Origin: Paenibacillus dendritiformis
Lineage (GTDB): Bacteria; Bacillota; Bacilli; Paenibacillales; Paenibacillaceae
Direction of reading: 5' to 3'
Assembly (NCBI RefSeq): GCF_945605565.1
Contig: NZ_OX216966.1
Location: forward strand, 3,526,001-3,590,000
DNA: 64,000 nt
The notes under the pieces were generated by a model. The model made no database searches and was not told the DNA's origin. It was given only the letters and a program-made list of their open reading frames with translations. Position numbers and translations under genes: made by a program. Positions 28,068-36,316 of the stretch are shown in pieces. Positions within the stretch are counted from its first letter, which is position 1. Every line of letters starts with the position of its first letter.

Positions 28068-28529
28068 ATGAAAAAACTATCTATACGTCCTGTCACACGG
28101 GATAATTGGGAGAAAGCCATTCAAATCAAGATTCATGAGGAGCAAGTACCTTTTGTTCCTAGCATTTATGAAGGACTGACGTATGCTTATATCAAGCCAT
28201 GGGATGAGGCGCTGGATCCTTTTCTTATATGCGAAGAAGAGGTCGCGATAGGATTTTTCTATATTAGCTATACACCGGATAGCGCGGATAATTACTGGAT
28301 TGGCGGGTTTCAAATCGATAAATCATACCAAGGAAAAGGCTACGGCAAGCTGGCCATGAGAAGGATCATTGATTTCATTCGCGAGACTCATCCCCACTGC
28401 AGGCTGATCTCCTTAACGGTCGAGCAGGACAACACGCCAGCTCAACGGCTGTATGAAAGCATCGGCTTTGTGAACCAACAGGAGAAGAATCAAGACGGTG
28501 AAGTCATTTATAAATTTTTTCTAGCATAA
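28068..28529 (+). CDS. GNAT family N-acetyltransferase (diamine/spermidine type)
   Basis: 153 residues. GNAT core with acetyl-CoA loop QGKGYGKLAM (motif A) and a C-terminal NTPAQRLYESIGFVNQ (motif B). The N-terminal RPVTRDNWEKAIQIKI and the order of strands resemble spermidine/spermine acetyltransferases of the SpeG/BltD type. RBS GAGGAGAT. Substrate is inferred, not shown. Confidence 0.85.
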   Translation: MKKLSIRPVTRDNWEKAIQIKIHEEQVPFVPSIYEGLTYAYIKPWDEALDPFLICEEEVAIGFFYISYTPDSADNYWIGGFQIDKSYQGKGYGKLAMRRIIDFIRETHPHCRLISLTVEQDNTPAQRLYESIGFVNQQEKNQDGEVIYKFFLA

Positions 28530-28911
28530 TAGTCGCTGTCTGCGGTATCATTTCGTAAACGCAGATTCCAATTGAACAGACAGCTCATGATCGCAATGTA
28601 AGCGAATGGACGGACTTGGGGATCGACGGGGGAGCCAGCGAATTCACTCATCGGCTGTACGATGAACTAGATTGCGATGGTCTGCTCTCGTCTGGCAGCG
28701 AAAGCCTTCAAAGATTATGTCGCTGTGCAAACAATATCATTATTCCGGAGCCGAGCCTCATATAACGGTAAAAGCTTCATATGGAGCTGCGGATCATATG
28801 AGCTGGCTGCCAAATGCCAGAGAATCAACGCCGCTGTAAAAAAAGGTGTTTCAAGTTATGATTTGGCTTTGATTATACAACATCGTTTACCGAAAGAATC
28901 GGAGACACTTC
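28530..28911. other. Degenerate intergenic stretch
   Basis: A short frame carries EWTDLGIDGGASEFTHRLYDE and another GAEPHITVKASYGAADHM, suggesting the eroded end of one enzyme gene, which I cannot name. No intact gene is seen before the terminator-promoter module. Confidence 0.35.
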
Positions 28912-28943
28912 AATCTGCCTTAGGCGGAGGAGGTGTCTCTTTA
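28912..28943 (+). terminator. Terminator of the repeated module, copy 2
   Basis: GAGACAC / GTGTCTC stem with inner TCTGCC / GGCGGAG pairing, then TTT. Nearly the same as copies at 13705 and 42714. Confidence 0.7.
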
Positions 28944-28960
28944 TCTATGTAAGATGATAT

Positions 28961-28988
28961 TTCCAAGATTACACACTGCCGGTATACT
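28961..28988 (+). promoter_or_regulatory. Repeated promoter, copy 2
   Basis: TTCCAA, 16-bp spacer, TATACT, followed by AGGGGGAGTGAGCGTTGTG as in copy 1. It could drive the GNAT cassette downstream. Confidence 0.5.
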
Positions 28989-29039
28989 TAGGGGGAGTGA
29001 GCGTTGTGAGTATGAATTTGGAACCGCGAATTTAAGTAT

Positions 29040-29100
29040 TTGCGAAGTTCGTAGATATCACGATAAGTTTATTTTTTATGAGTTCACAAATAAGACGTTA
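29040..29100 (+). repeat. attC-like site 9 (right half)
   Basis: AAGTTCGTAGATATCACGAT, GAGTTCACAAATAAGACGTTAGGTGAAA. Same right-end form as site 1, including the TTCGTAGATATCAC word; GTTAGGT fits GTTRRRY. Confidence 0.55.
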
Positions 29101-29175
29101 GGTGAAACCTGTGCATGACAAAATAATCAAAAATAAAAAAGATAATCTAAATATAAATCACAGGAGGTATATCTC

Positions 29176-29625
29176 ATGTTGATACTCGAACGAGCAATAA
29201 AAAATGATGCACCAAAACTTGCTGAATTACAAAAGGCCAGCTTTGATGAAGAATCAAAACATTTTAATAACAATGAAATCGGTGGTCCACCAGGATATGA
29301 CTCCATAAGTTGGCAAGAAGAGATGATGCAAATTTGTGAATATCTCAAAGTACTCTTTAATGGACAAATAATCGGGGGAGCTTTGATATTAATAGAAAGC
29401 AATCATGTACATAATCTAGGAAGAATTTTTATTGATCCAAACTTTCAGAATCAAGGAATCGGTATGAAAGTAATGAAAGAAATTGAAAGAAGCTTTCCGG
29501 ATAGCACTAAATGGTGGCTTGATACTCCTAGCTGGAGTGTCAAGAATCATCACTTCTATACCAAGTGTGGATTCACCAAAGTTAGAGAAGAAGGTGACCT
29601 ATACATTTTTGAGAAGACTTTATAG
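29176..29625 (+). CDS. GNAT family N-acetyltransferase
   Basis: 149 residues. GNAT fold: LERAIKNDAPKLAELQKASF at the start, acetyl-CoA loop FQNQGIGMKVMKEI, and VKNHHFYTKCGFTKVREEG. RBS AGGAGG 10 nt before the ATG. Sits directly after an attC-like right end and before another, as a single-gene cassette. Substrate unknown. Confidence 0.82.
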   Translation: MLILERAIKNDAPKLAELQKASFDEESKHFNNNEIGGPPGYDSISWQEEMMQICEYLKVLFNGQIIGGALILIESNHVHNLGRIFIDPNFQNQGIGMKVMKEIERSFPDSTKWWLDTPSWSVKNHHFYTKCGFTKVREEGDLYIFEKTL

Positions 29626-29629
29626 ACTC

Positions 29630-29673
29630 ATTGTCGCCTTAAGCCTCCTCGGATCGTCAATAGAGAGACGTTA
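29630..29673 (+). repeat. attC-like site 10 (right half)
   Basis: CATTGTCGCCTTAAGCCTCC, TCGGATCGTCAATAGAGAGACGTTATAGGAAAT. Type A right arm; no clear left half, because the GNAT stop is adjacent. Confidence 0.55.
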
Positions 29674-29715
29674 TAGGAAATGGCCGAAAAAATATAATTC
29701 AAGAATGATAATACA

Positions 29716-30390
29716 ATGAAGCAATTTGAATTAGTTAGTCTGGACATGTTTCAAACATTAGTAAATGTTGATTCGAGAATTGAGCAGATATGGAAACCTA
29801 TCTTATTGAATAGTTACACATATGAAGCAGCTAATCAGTGTGCTCAGCTTTTATTACGTTATTTTTTTGAACACTGGGTAGAAATGAGAAAGACGAAGCA
29901 ATTCTTTTTGACGAAAGAAGTATATGAAAGAAGCTTTTTAAGTGTATTTGAGCATTTAAATATTTCATACGATACTGCAGCTGCAAATAAGATTTTGTTT
30001 GAAGAACATAGGCTGTCAGCGTTTTATGAGGACACACTGGAATTCTTAAGCAGGATTTCGGCAAAGTATAAAATATGCATTGTAAGTGATGCTGACGACG
30101 CAATGCTACCTAGATTCTATGCTGATTACGGAATTCATATCTTTACTTCAGAACAATATCGATCTTATAAAAACGATGATAGTAATACAATGTTCAAAGA
30201 AATGCTTACATTTTATAATGTAAACCCGAGTAAAGTTATTCATATTGGAGATTCAGTGTCAGATGTAGAGGGAGCAAGAAGGGAAGGAATAATAACATGT
30301 TGGTTAAATCGAAACAAGAAGACTTGGGATTATGAATTAAAACCAGATTATGTAATAGAATCATTTAATGATTTAGAAGGGATTTTGTAA
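29716..30390 (+). CDS. HAD-superfamily hydrolase
   Basis: 224 residues. HAD motifs: I in VSLDMFQTLVN (nucleophile Asp; the usual second Asp position is Gln), II in CIVSDADDA, III Lys in SYKNDDSN, IV in IGDSVSDVEGARREG. The second acid of motif I (DxD) is replaced (DMF), so phosphatase activity could be altered. A cap domain lies between motifs I and II. Followed 13 bp later by a P-loop kinase remnant within the same cassette. Confidence 0.78.
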   Translation: MKQFELVSLDMFQTLVNVDSRIEQIWKPILLNSYTYEAANQCAQLLLRYFFEHWVEMRKTKQFFLTKEVYERSFLSVFEHLNISYDTAAANKILFEEHRLSAFYEDTLEFLSRISAKYKICIVSDADDAMLPRFYADYGIHIFTSEQYRSYKNDDSNTMFKEMLTFYNVNPSKVIHIGDSVSDVEGARREGIITCWLNRNKKTWDYELKPDYVIESFNDLEGIL

Positions 30391-30403
30391 GGAGCCAAAG
30401 CAT

Positions 30404-30698
30404 ATGAGAAAGATCTTCATTCTAGGAATTGTTGCTAGTGGTAAAACAACCTTAGAAAAGAAATTATCAAAGAAAATGAATATACCATGGTATGAGATTG
30501 GACAGTATTGTTCATCATCAGACAGCAGAGGGAAGATTTAAACGTACACCGGATGAGCAGGTTGAGGTTATTAAGGATATTGATAGAACGGGACAATGGA
30601 TTTTTGAAGGTACAAATCGAGAATCTCATCAATGTCTATTCGATATGGCGGATATCATCATATTTAATCTGACAATGAAAAAAAGAATACAATATTGA
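30404..30698 (+). pseudogene. P-loop kinase / FlaR-like ATPase, frameshifted and truncated
   Basis: ATG at 30404 with AAGGAG. The first frame has a P-loop IFILGIVASGKTTLEKKL, and after a shift near 30495 the second frame has LDSIVHHQTAEGRFKRTPDEQ and GQWIFEGTNRES, the pattern of DNA-topology-modulation (FlaR)-like kinases. The C-terminal lid region is missing. The glycine before the usual GSG position reads IVASGKT. Confidence 0.65.
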
Positions 30699-30715
30699 AG
30701 AAATTACCTAGTAAG

Positions 30716-30794
30716 TAACTCGAAGATGCAACATCCGATGGCCCAGTCGCTGACGCTCCTTAAAGCCGCTCGGGTTCGTAGATGCAAGAAGTTA
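30716..30794 (+). repeat. attC-like site 11 (short)
   Basis: TAACTCGAAGATGCAACATC at the left, CAGTCGCTGACGCTCCTTAAAG, CTCGGGTTCGTAGATGCAAGAAGTTA at the right. GATGCAAC / GTAGATGC give an imperfect pairing. Confidence 0.6.
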
Positions 30795-30840
30795 TAAAAA
30801 ATCCCCGCAAAGACCTAAAAATCAAGAAGAGGTGAAGGTT

Positions 30841-31833
30841 GTGTTTGAAAAATTAGAAAATATAATTGAAAACTACAATATGGAAAACTATTTATCTGGA
30901 AACATATTGATTTCAAGAGATGGAAGAGAACAATTTAGCCGATCATTCGGTGAAGCAAGTATTCAACTAGGTGTTCCTAATAAATTGGATACGAAATTTC
31001 ATATTGCATCCGTGACGAAGATGTTTATTGCCGCTGCAACCCTAAAACTCTATGAACAAAGACTTCTCAATCTTGATGATCATCCTGGCAAATATGTTGA
31101 AAGCTTCAAGGTACTTCACCCTAAAATTAAAATTCATCATTTATTGAGTCATTCGTCTGGATTGCATGATATCTATGCTGTGCCAAATTTGCGTTTTGAG
31201 ATGAGTAAATTAAAAGTAGAGAAACAAGATTTTGTAGATTATTTAATTCACCTCAATCAGGATTTTACTCCGGGTGAAAAGTGGGGGTACAGTAGTACTG
31301 GATTCATCATTCTAGGATATATATTAGAAGCTCTGACAGGGATGAAGTATGAGCAAATATTTGATATGTGGTTCTTTTCACCATTAAATATGAGTTCTAC
31401 CGGTTGTGATAATCCGCGGAAGATAAATCCTGGACGAGCATACGGACACACTTTGGAAAACGACAAAATAACTAATGCCGACAATGATAAATTAAGCGAT
31501 ATTGAGGCACCAGGAGAGCTGTTTTCAACAGTTCATGATTTGGATAAGTGGTGTGAGGCCCTTTTTAAAGGAGAGCTGCTTCAACAGGAAACAATGGATA
31601 AGATGTTTATGCCATATTATGTTACGACCTTTGATCCTCATCTAACTTATGGATATGGATGGTTCTTAGGGGCTGACTTTCGATTAATTGGAGGAGGGAC
31701 CCCGGGATTTCGGTCTGAAATCTGGTACTATCCTGCTAATGATTTACGAATTATTATGTTATGGAATTACGAAAAGGTCGATTCACATCAATTGCTCTAT
31801 AAGATGAAACCCGTACTATTAAACAATCGATAG
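30841..31833 (+). CDS. Serine hydrolase, class C beta-lactamase/DD-peptidase fold
   Basis: 330 residues from the GTG at 30841, which has AGAGGTG 6 nt upstream; the GTG at 30832 is too close to it. Catalytic motifs: SxxK in IASVTKMF, the Tyr-x-x motif in WGYSSTG, and GGGTPGF near the end in place of the KTG/HxG triad. No signal peptide is visible, so it is probably cytoplasmic. The family includes esterases and peptidases; beta-lactamase activity should not be assumed. Confidence 0.82.
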   Translation: MFEKLENIIENYNMENYLSGNILISRDGREQFSRSFGEASIQLGVPNKLDTKFHIASVTKMFIAAATLKLYEQRLLNLDDHPGKYVESFKVLHPKIKIHHLLSHSSGLHDIYAVPNLRFEMSKLKVEKQDFVDYLIHLNQDFTPGEKWGYSSTGFIILGYILEALTGMKYEQIFDMWFFSPLNMSSTGCDNPRKINPGRAYGHTLENDKITNADNDKLSDIEAPGELFSTVHDLDKWCEALFKGELLQQETMDKMFMPYYVTTFDPHLTYGYGWFLGADFRLIGGGTPGFRSEIWYYPANDLRIIMLWNYEKVDSHQLLYKMKPVLLNNR

Positions 31834-31965
31834 GGATAATTCGAAGAGGTGAACTAATATTAAAGATATAAACAGGGATCTAGTTGAACAAGACAAACCG
31901 GATTTTGATCAGTAAATTGAAAGGTGAATTACTTAGGATTCCGTAGCGAGAAAGGACCTGTCACA
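31834..31965 (+). other. Short remnant before the GNAT pseudogene
   Basis: AAGAGGTG is followed by an ATT-opened 18-codon frame (DINRDLVEQDKPDF). It may be the edge of a lost gene; no attC-like ends lie here. Confidence 0.3.
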
Positions 31966-32639
31966 ATGATGACACAAAAAGAAATGATACACATCGTACA
32001 ATCACAGCTTGCAATTGACTTAAACTGTACAATTGACGACTTGAACAGAGAAAAAGACAGTGTTATTTTTGTAGACGCAAAAGAAAATCCCGGACGCAGG
32101 CCGTTTCCGAGAAAACGCAGATGCAAGGAAAAGATAGGGATTCTATATTTTCTTTACCATTTATTAGAGGACTATACTTGCACTTTCTCCCTGATCTAGA
32201 ACGAATAAAGCCGATGTCACCGCCAGACGATTTTTCATATGAAGTGGTTGAGAAGGATGAGGTTTCCAAGTTGTTGGGGCTTGAAGGATTTGATAATGCA
32301 ATTATATCTGACATGAATCATCCCTATCATACTGTATTGGTCGTACTTGCCAAGAAAAATGATGAAATCGTTGGCATGGCAGGGGCGTGTAATGTATCTG
32401 CAAAGTTGTGGCAAATTGGTATAGAGGTACTTCCTGGATACCGTCATTTGGGATTGGCAGCTTATCTTGTAAATAGCTTAACTTTTGAAGTATTAAATCG
32501 GGGTTGTGTACCCATTTATGATGTTATCTCAAGTAATATTGCCTCACAAAGAGTGGCTTACCGGGTAGGATATTATCCGGCGTTTGTGACGGATTGGCGA
32601 TGTAATTTTAAGGATTTTGAAACTTCATTACATAATTAA
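31966..32639 (+). pseudogene. GNAT acetyltransferase with internal deletion and frameshift
   Basis: The first frame gives QKEMIHIVQSQLAIDLNCTI and ENPGRRPFPR; the second, entered near 32121, gives GKDRDSIFSLPFIRGLYLHF, NDEIVGMAGACNVSAKLWQIG, IEVLPGYRHLGLAAYLVN and YRVGYYPAFV. Full-length relatives have about 30 extra residues between RRPFPR and GKDRD, so a deletion removed them and shifted the frame. Downstream GNAT core is intact but lacks its N-terminus in frame. Confidence 0.7.
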
Positions 32640-32665
32640 GTAACCTGAAATTATTTAAGGAATGA

Positions 32666-32829
32666 TAACGGACAGGTAAAGAGGGTTTTTCTGAACAAGC
32701 AAGGGATGTTGCCCAATGTGAGCAGTGGTGTCAGATGTATAATCAAGGAAGAAGCTAAGGCAACAAACGCCCCAGCCTAAGATAAGAGCTATCTAAGGAT
32801 GGGTCATTTCGTAAATACATAGAACGCTA
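32666..32829 (+). repeat. attC-like site 12 (type B stem)
   Basis: Left GATAACGGACAG is weak. Centre: CCCAGCCTAAGATAAGAG / CTATCTAAGGATGGGTC; right: TTTCGTAAATACATAGAACGCTAGCTGAAAT. The GTTA box is GCTA here. GTCAGATGTATAATC is shared with sites 16 and 24. Confidence 0.65.
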
Positions 32830-32865
32830 GCTGAAATACGTTAAAAGTGAAAAGGAGATAAAGCA

Positions 32866-33732
32866 ATGAAAGAAACAAGAATATATAAGCAAGTTAATAA
32901 TTGTTCAATATACGCAGATATATATTACCAAGGCGCAAATTCGCCAATCATTTTGTATATTCATGGAGGAGCGTTGATTTTCGGCAGCAGAGACTGGTTG
33001 CCATCAGAACAAATCGATTTTTTTACGCGGTCTGGGTTTAGTGTGGTTAATATTGATTACCGGCTAGCACCAGAAACGGAATTTGAATGTATTATAGAAG
33101 ATATTAAAGATGCAATGGATTGGGTTAGAACAAAAGCAACAGAATGGTATGATTTTGACATCGAAAATATGGCTGTCATGGGTAGTTCCGCCGGTGGGTA
33201 CCTTAGTTTATTAACGGGAACCATGGATATAAAGCCTAAAGCCATTGTCTCATTCTATGGATATGGAGATATTTTAGGCGAGTGGTATGCTCAGCCTAGT
33301 GAGTTTTACTGCAAGAAACCGAGGATTAATAGAGGATCAGCTATAAAGCAAATAGGTGATGAAGAAATAACCGCTGGTAATTGGAATAGATTTGAGTTTT
33401 ATCTTTATTGCCGCCAACAAGGGGTTTGGATTCAAGAAGTAACTGGAATGGATCGGATTCATGATTTAGATAAACTAACCAAATTCAATCCAATAAATAA
33501 TGTTTCGATAGATTACCCGCCCACATTATTTCTTCATGGAGATCAAGATACGGATGTTCCCTATGAACAATCTGTAATTATGCATGAGCAGCTCAAGGGA
33601 AAGGGAGTTTTCTCAAGACTCATTACAATGGAAGGGGCGGATCACGCGTTCGATCGTAATTTTAAAGATCCAACGGTGCAAAGAGCATTTCATGACGTCT
33701 TGGAGTTCCTAAAAACTTATTTGTGTAAGTGA
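32866..33732 (+). CDS. Alpha/beta hydrolase, HSL-like esterase
   Basis: 288 residues. Oxyanion-hole motif HGGALIFG, nucleophile elbow GSSAGG, acid in HGDQDTDVP and His in GADHAFD. This is the hormone-sensitive-lipase/carboxylesterase layout. RBS AAAGGAG before the ATG. No signal peptide. Single-gene cassette. Confidence 0.88.
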   Translation: MKETRIYKQVNNCSIYADIYYQGANSPIILYIHGGALIFGSRDWLPSEQIDFFTRSGFSVVNIDYRLAPETEFECIIEDIKDAMDWVRTKATEWYDFDIENMAVMGSSAGGYLSLLTGTMDIKPKAIVSFYGYGDILGEWYAQPSEFYCKKPRINRGSAIKQIGDEEITAGNWNRFEFYLYCRQQGVWIQEVTGMDRIHDLDKLTKFNPINNVSIDYPPTLFLHGDQDTDVPYEQSVIMHEQLKGKGVFSRLITMEGADHAFDRNFKDPTVQRAFHDVLEFLKTYLCK

Positions 33733-33759
33733 TTCGAAAAAGTACCAGGGCATTTTGAG

Positions 33760-33848
33760 GGAGCGGCGGACACCCCTGCGAGGCTAAGTCCGTCGGACCC
33801 GGCGCGGAGCGCCTTTAGCCTCTCGGGTTCATAGATACAAAAACGCTA
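33760..33848 (+). repeat. attC-like site 13 (type A right part)
   Basis: GCGAGGCTAAGTCCGTCGG, CCTTTAGCCTCTCGGGTTCA, TAGATACAAAAACGCTATATTAAAT. The left half is missing. Stem GAGGCTAA / TTTAGCCTC. Confidence 0.65.
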
Positions 33849-33895
33849 TATTAAATATAATAATGGTTAAGATAAATCTAAGAGGTGTTAAAGAG

Positions 33896-34297
33896 ATGGA
33901 AAAAATCAAAGCTATAACAACCGAATTAGGTGAAATTTATGGAAGAGACGCGATCTTCCTTGATGATATTCAATTCAATTATCAAAAGAATGAAGTTAAA
34001 TTAATTGGTCAGATTAATGGACTATTATGTACAGAATCAGATGATGATGAGTTTATTGGATACGAATTGCTATTTAAGAAAGTTTATTATTTTAATATGG
34101 TTGAGTTAGATGTAAGTTTACAGATGTTTGATAATCTATACAATGAAAGTAGTAATTTTGGGGAACTATTTAATACAAAAATACTTAGAGATATAAAGAA
34201 GGCAAGAGATCTGGAGCTAAAGCAATATGTAATATATACATATGACGACGTTTTCGTTATCGCATGTCAAGAATTCGAATTAAGATTACAGAAATAA
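33896..34297 (+). CDS. Hypothetical protein
   Basis: 133 residues from the ATG at 33896 (AAGAGGTG 8 nt upstream); a longer in-frame start at 33863 lacks one. Acidic, alternating-strand sequence: LDDIQFNYQKNEVKLIGQINGL, then KKVYYFNMVELDVSL and YVIYTYDDVFVIACQEFELR. It looks like a small beta-rich cytoplasmic protein; I do not recognise the family. Single-gene cassette between attC-like sites 13 and 14. Confidence 0.65.
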   Translation: MEKIKAITTELGEIYGRDAIFLDDIQFNYQKNEVKLIGQINGLLCTESDDDEFIGYELLFKKVYYFNMVELDVSLQMFDNLYNESSNFGELFNTKILRDIKKARDLELKQYVIYTYDDVFVIACQEFELRLQK

Positions 34298-34350
34298 GAG
34301 CAGTAGGCAACAAATTAGAAGGCTGATTCAGAGAAGCCCAGAACTTCATA

Positions 34351-34508
34351 TAACACGGTATCTACGCTGCTGGCTACGTCCTTGGTTCGCAAGGAAAGGA
34401 GTATGAAGCAGAGAAGCAAAATCAGCTAACAACCCTGGGAGGCTAAGTCCTCAGACACGGTCGCTGATGCTACCTTAAGCCGCTTAGTTCGTAGATACAT
34501 GAACGTTA
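34351..34508 (+). repeat. attC-like site 14 (complete, type A)
   Basis: One of the best copies: CATATAACACGGTATCTACG at the left; CGTAGATACATGAACGTTAC at the right. GTATCTACG and CGTAGATAC are exact complements. Inner stem GGAGGCTAAG / CTTAAGCCGC. Confidence 0.8.
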
Positions 34509-34566
34509 CACCACAGACCGAGGATATATTATACAAAATACATAACATAGAAAAGGACTGAAAAGA

Positions 34567-34884
34567 TTGAAAGAACCACTGACGATAAGAGACTTACAAG
34601 AATATATTAAGAAAACGGACTATAACCCAGAGAAGAAAGAACAGTATTTTTATAAGCTAGTGGAAGAAATAGGGGAATTATCAGAAGTAATTCGAAAAAA
34701 TAAACGACAAGTAAACAATGAAAACCAAACAATAAAAGGATCGATTGAAGAAGAATTATATGATGTATTGTATTATGTTGCAGCCTTAGCCAATGTGTAT
34801 GAAATAGATTTAGAAAAAAGCTTTAAATTAAAAGAAGAAATAAACAAGACAAAATGGAATAAAGATTGTTATCAGAAGGCATGA
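34567..34884 (+). CDS. MazG-like nucleotide pyrophosphohydrolase
   Basis: 105 residues, TTG start with AAGGA upstream. MazG-like helical fold with the metal-binding pattern KLVEEIGELSEVI and EEELYDVLYYVAALANV (E-x2-E ... E-x3-D). Such enzymes hydrolyse (d)NTPs to monophosphates and remove non-canonical nucleotides. Single-gene cassette. Confidence 0.85.
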   Translation: MKEPLTIRDLQEYIKKTDYNPEKKEQYFYKLVEEIGELSEVIRKNKRQVNNENQTIKGSIEEELYDVLYYVAALANVYEIDLEKSFKLKEEINKTKWNKDCYQKA

Positions 34885-35341
34885 TGGTTAGTCTTCCAAC
34901 AAGGAATGAAAGTTCAAGGAAGAAGATAATAGAAGAAGTAGCTCCACAAATTTGAACCATTAATTACCTATACAGAAATACAATTACTTGAAAATAACTA
35001 ATGGCCATCAGCGGCAAACATCTCCGCTGCATTCTCTCGCTATCTTACAAATCTTATCTGGTGTTCATGTTCTGCTCCTGCAATCGAATTAATACCTTGC
35101 CATAACGGCCGCTCTGCCGAATGGTCACTTTGCCGGACGGATACGTCTGGTCCAAATAGTCTGCTACCGTTTTCCGGTTCCGGTCATCTTCAGTCTGACC
35201 GTGATTGCGAAGCATTAGAATGATCGGGCAGCTTGGCCAAAGTTATTGAACGGTGCGAGATGGCAGAGCGGATTCGTACGCTGGCAAATGATCTGTTCAA
35301 CCATTATTCATAAGACGCAATGTTTTTTTGGACAGCAACAA
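34885..35341. other. Intergenic stretch with gene fragments
   Basis: A minus-strand open stretch (about 35232 to stop at 35054) reads PIILMLRNHGQTEDDR, YLDQTYPSGKVTIRQSGRYG, GKVLIRLQEQ and ends cleanly, with no start; it looks like a C-terminal gene remnant. A plus-strand tail with AKVIERCEMAERIRTLANDL lies at about 35238-35312. Neither could be named. Composition here changes from AT-rich to GC-richer. Confidence 0.4.
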
Positions 35342-35377
35342 AGCCCCTGAATTGTCTCAAGGACAAATTCAAGGGCT
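35342..35377 (-). terminator. Probable terminator downstream of the tRNA fragment
   Basis: AGCCC..TGAATT / AAATTCA.GGGCT imperfect stem followed on the minus strand by TTTG. It stands 15 bp beyond the CCA end of the tRNA fragment, as after many tRNA genes. Confidence 0.5.
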
Positions 35378-35392
35378 AGTTCATTGTTAAGT

Positions 35393-35437
35393 TGGTGCGC
35401 TCGAGAGGACTCGAACCTCTGTGTGATGCTGACCATC
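35393..35437 (-). tRNA. tRNA 3' fragment (T arm and CCA end only)
   Basis: On the minus strand, AGAGG-TTCGAGT-CCTCT forms a T arm, followed by CGAGCGC-A-CCA. The matching 5' acceptor strand GCGCTCG is absent; the aldo-keto reductase 3' end occupies its place. The anticodon cannot be assigned because the preceding TGATGgtcagCATCA hairpin is not a proper anticodon arm. It is a partial gene, possibly an old attachment-site scar. Confidence 0.6.
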
Positions 35438-35445
35438 AGACCGGT

Positions 35446-36288
35446 TTAGAAATCGAAGTTGTCCGGGTCAGGACCAATGCGGCGGTTTTCGTTAAGCCCG
35501 TCGATCCGATCCATATCTTCGGGGGACAGTTCAAAGTCAAACAGCGATGCATTTTCGACGATCCGGTGCTCTTTCGTAGATTTGGGAATGGTCACGACGC
35601 CATGCTGCAGATCCCACCGGAGAATTACCTGCGTGATGGACTTGCCGTATTTGTCCGCGATCTCTTTCAGCAGCGGATGGTTGAGCAGCTCTCCCTGCAT
35701 CAATGGAGACCACGCCTCCAACTGAATGCCGTGCTTCTTCGTGAAGTCGCGCAGCTCTTTCTGGTTCAGCAGCGGATGGAACTCCACCTGGTTTACCACC
35801 GGTATGATTTCCGCATCTTTCATCAAATCTTCAAGGTGATGAACTTGGAAGTTGCTGACGCCGATGGATTTGACACGGCCGTCTTTATACAGCTTCTCCA
35901 GCGCTCTCCAGGCGTCTTTATACTTGCCGGCTACCGGCCAGTGGATCAAATAGAGATCCAGATAGTCGAGGCCCAGCTTCTTAAGGCTTGTCTCGTAGGC
36001 GGCGAGTGTCGACTCGTAACCGAGGTCGGCGTTCCACACTTTCGAAGTGACGAAAAGGTCTTCCCTGTTCAGTCCGTTCTCTGCCAGCGCTTCGCGAATT
36101 CCCTGACCGACGCTCGTTTCGTTGGCGTATACCGCAGCGGTGTCGATGCTCCGGTAGCCGTACTTAACGGCGGCTTTCACCGCCTCGACGAGCTCGCTTC
36201 CTTCCTCCACTTTAAAGACGCCAAGGCCCATCCAAGGCATGTCGATACCATTATTCAATCGGGTTCTGCTTTGTACATTTTGAGTCAT
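35446..36288 (-). CDS. Aldo/keto reductase
   Basis: 280 residues from the ATG at 36288 (AGGAGG upstream). (beta/alpha)8 NADPH reductase of the YvgN/DkgA group: WMGLGVFKVEEG, catalytic Asp and Tyr in SIDTAAVYANE, Lys in LFVTSKVWN, His in LYLIHWPV, then SIGVSNFQVHHLEDL and cofactor residues IPKSTKEHRIVEN. Likely reduces reactive aldehydes such as methylglyoxal. In an operon with the MFS gene and probably controlled by the divergent HxlR regulator. Confidence 0.9.
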   Translation of the reverse strand: MTQNVQSRTRLNNGIDMPWMGLGVFKVEEGSELVEAVKAAVKYGYRSIDTAAVYANETSVGQGIREALAENGLNREDLFVTSKVWNADLGYESTLAAYETSLKKLGLDYLDLYLIHWPVAGKYKDAWRALEKLYKDGRVKSIGVSNFQVHHLEDLMKDAEIIPVVNQVEFHPLLNQKELRDFTKKHGIQLEAWSPLMQGELLNHPLLKEIADKYGKSITQVILRWDLQHGVVTIPKSTKEHRIVENASLFDFELSPEDMDRIDGLNENRRIGPDPDNFDF

Positions 36289-36316
36289 AATCAATTGCCT
36301 CCTAATTTGGTTAGAC

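Noticed and set aside
30841..31833. Acquired class C beta-lactamase resistance gene
   Set aside because: The motifs support the fold only; no signal peptide for export is visible, so antibiotic resistance should not be claimed.
35393..35470. Complete tRNA gene
   Set aside because: No 5' acceptor strand or D arm; the region is coding for the reductase C-terminus.
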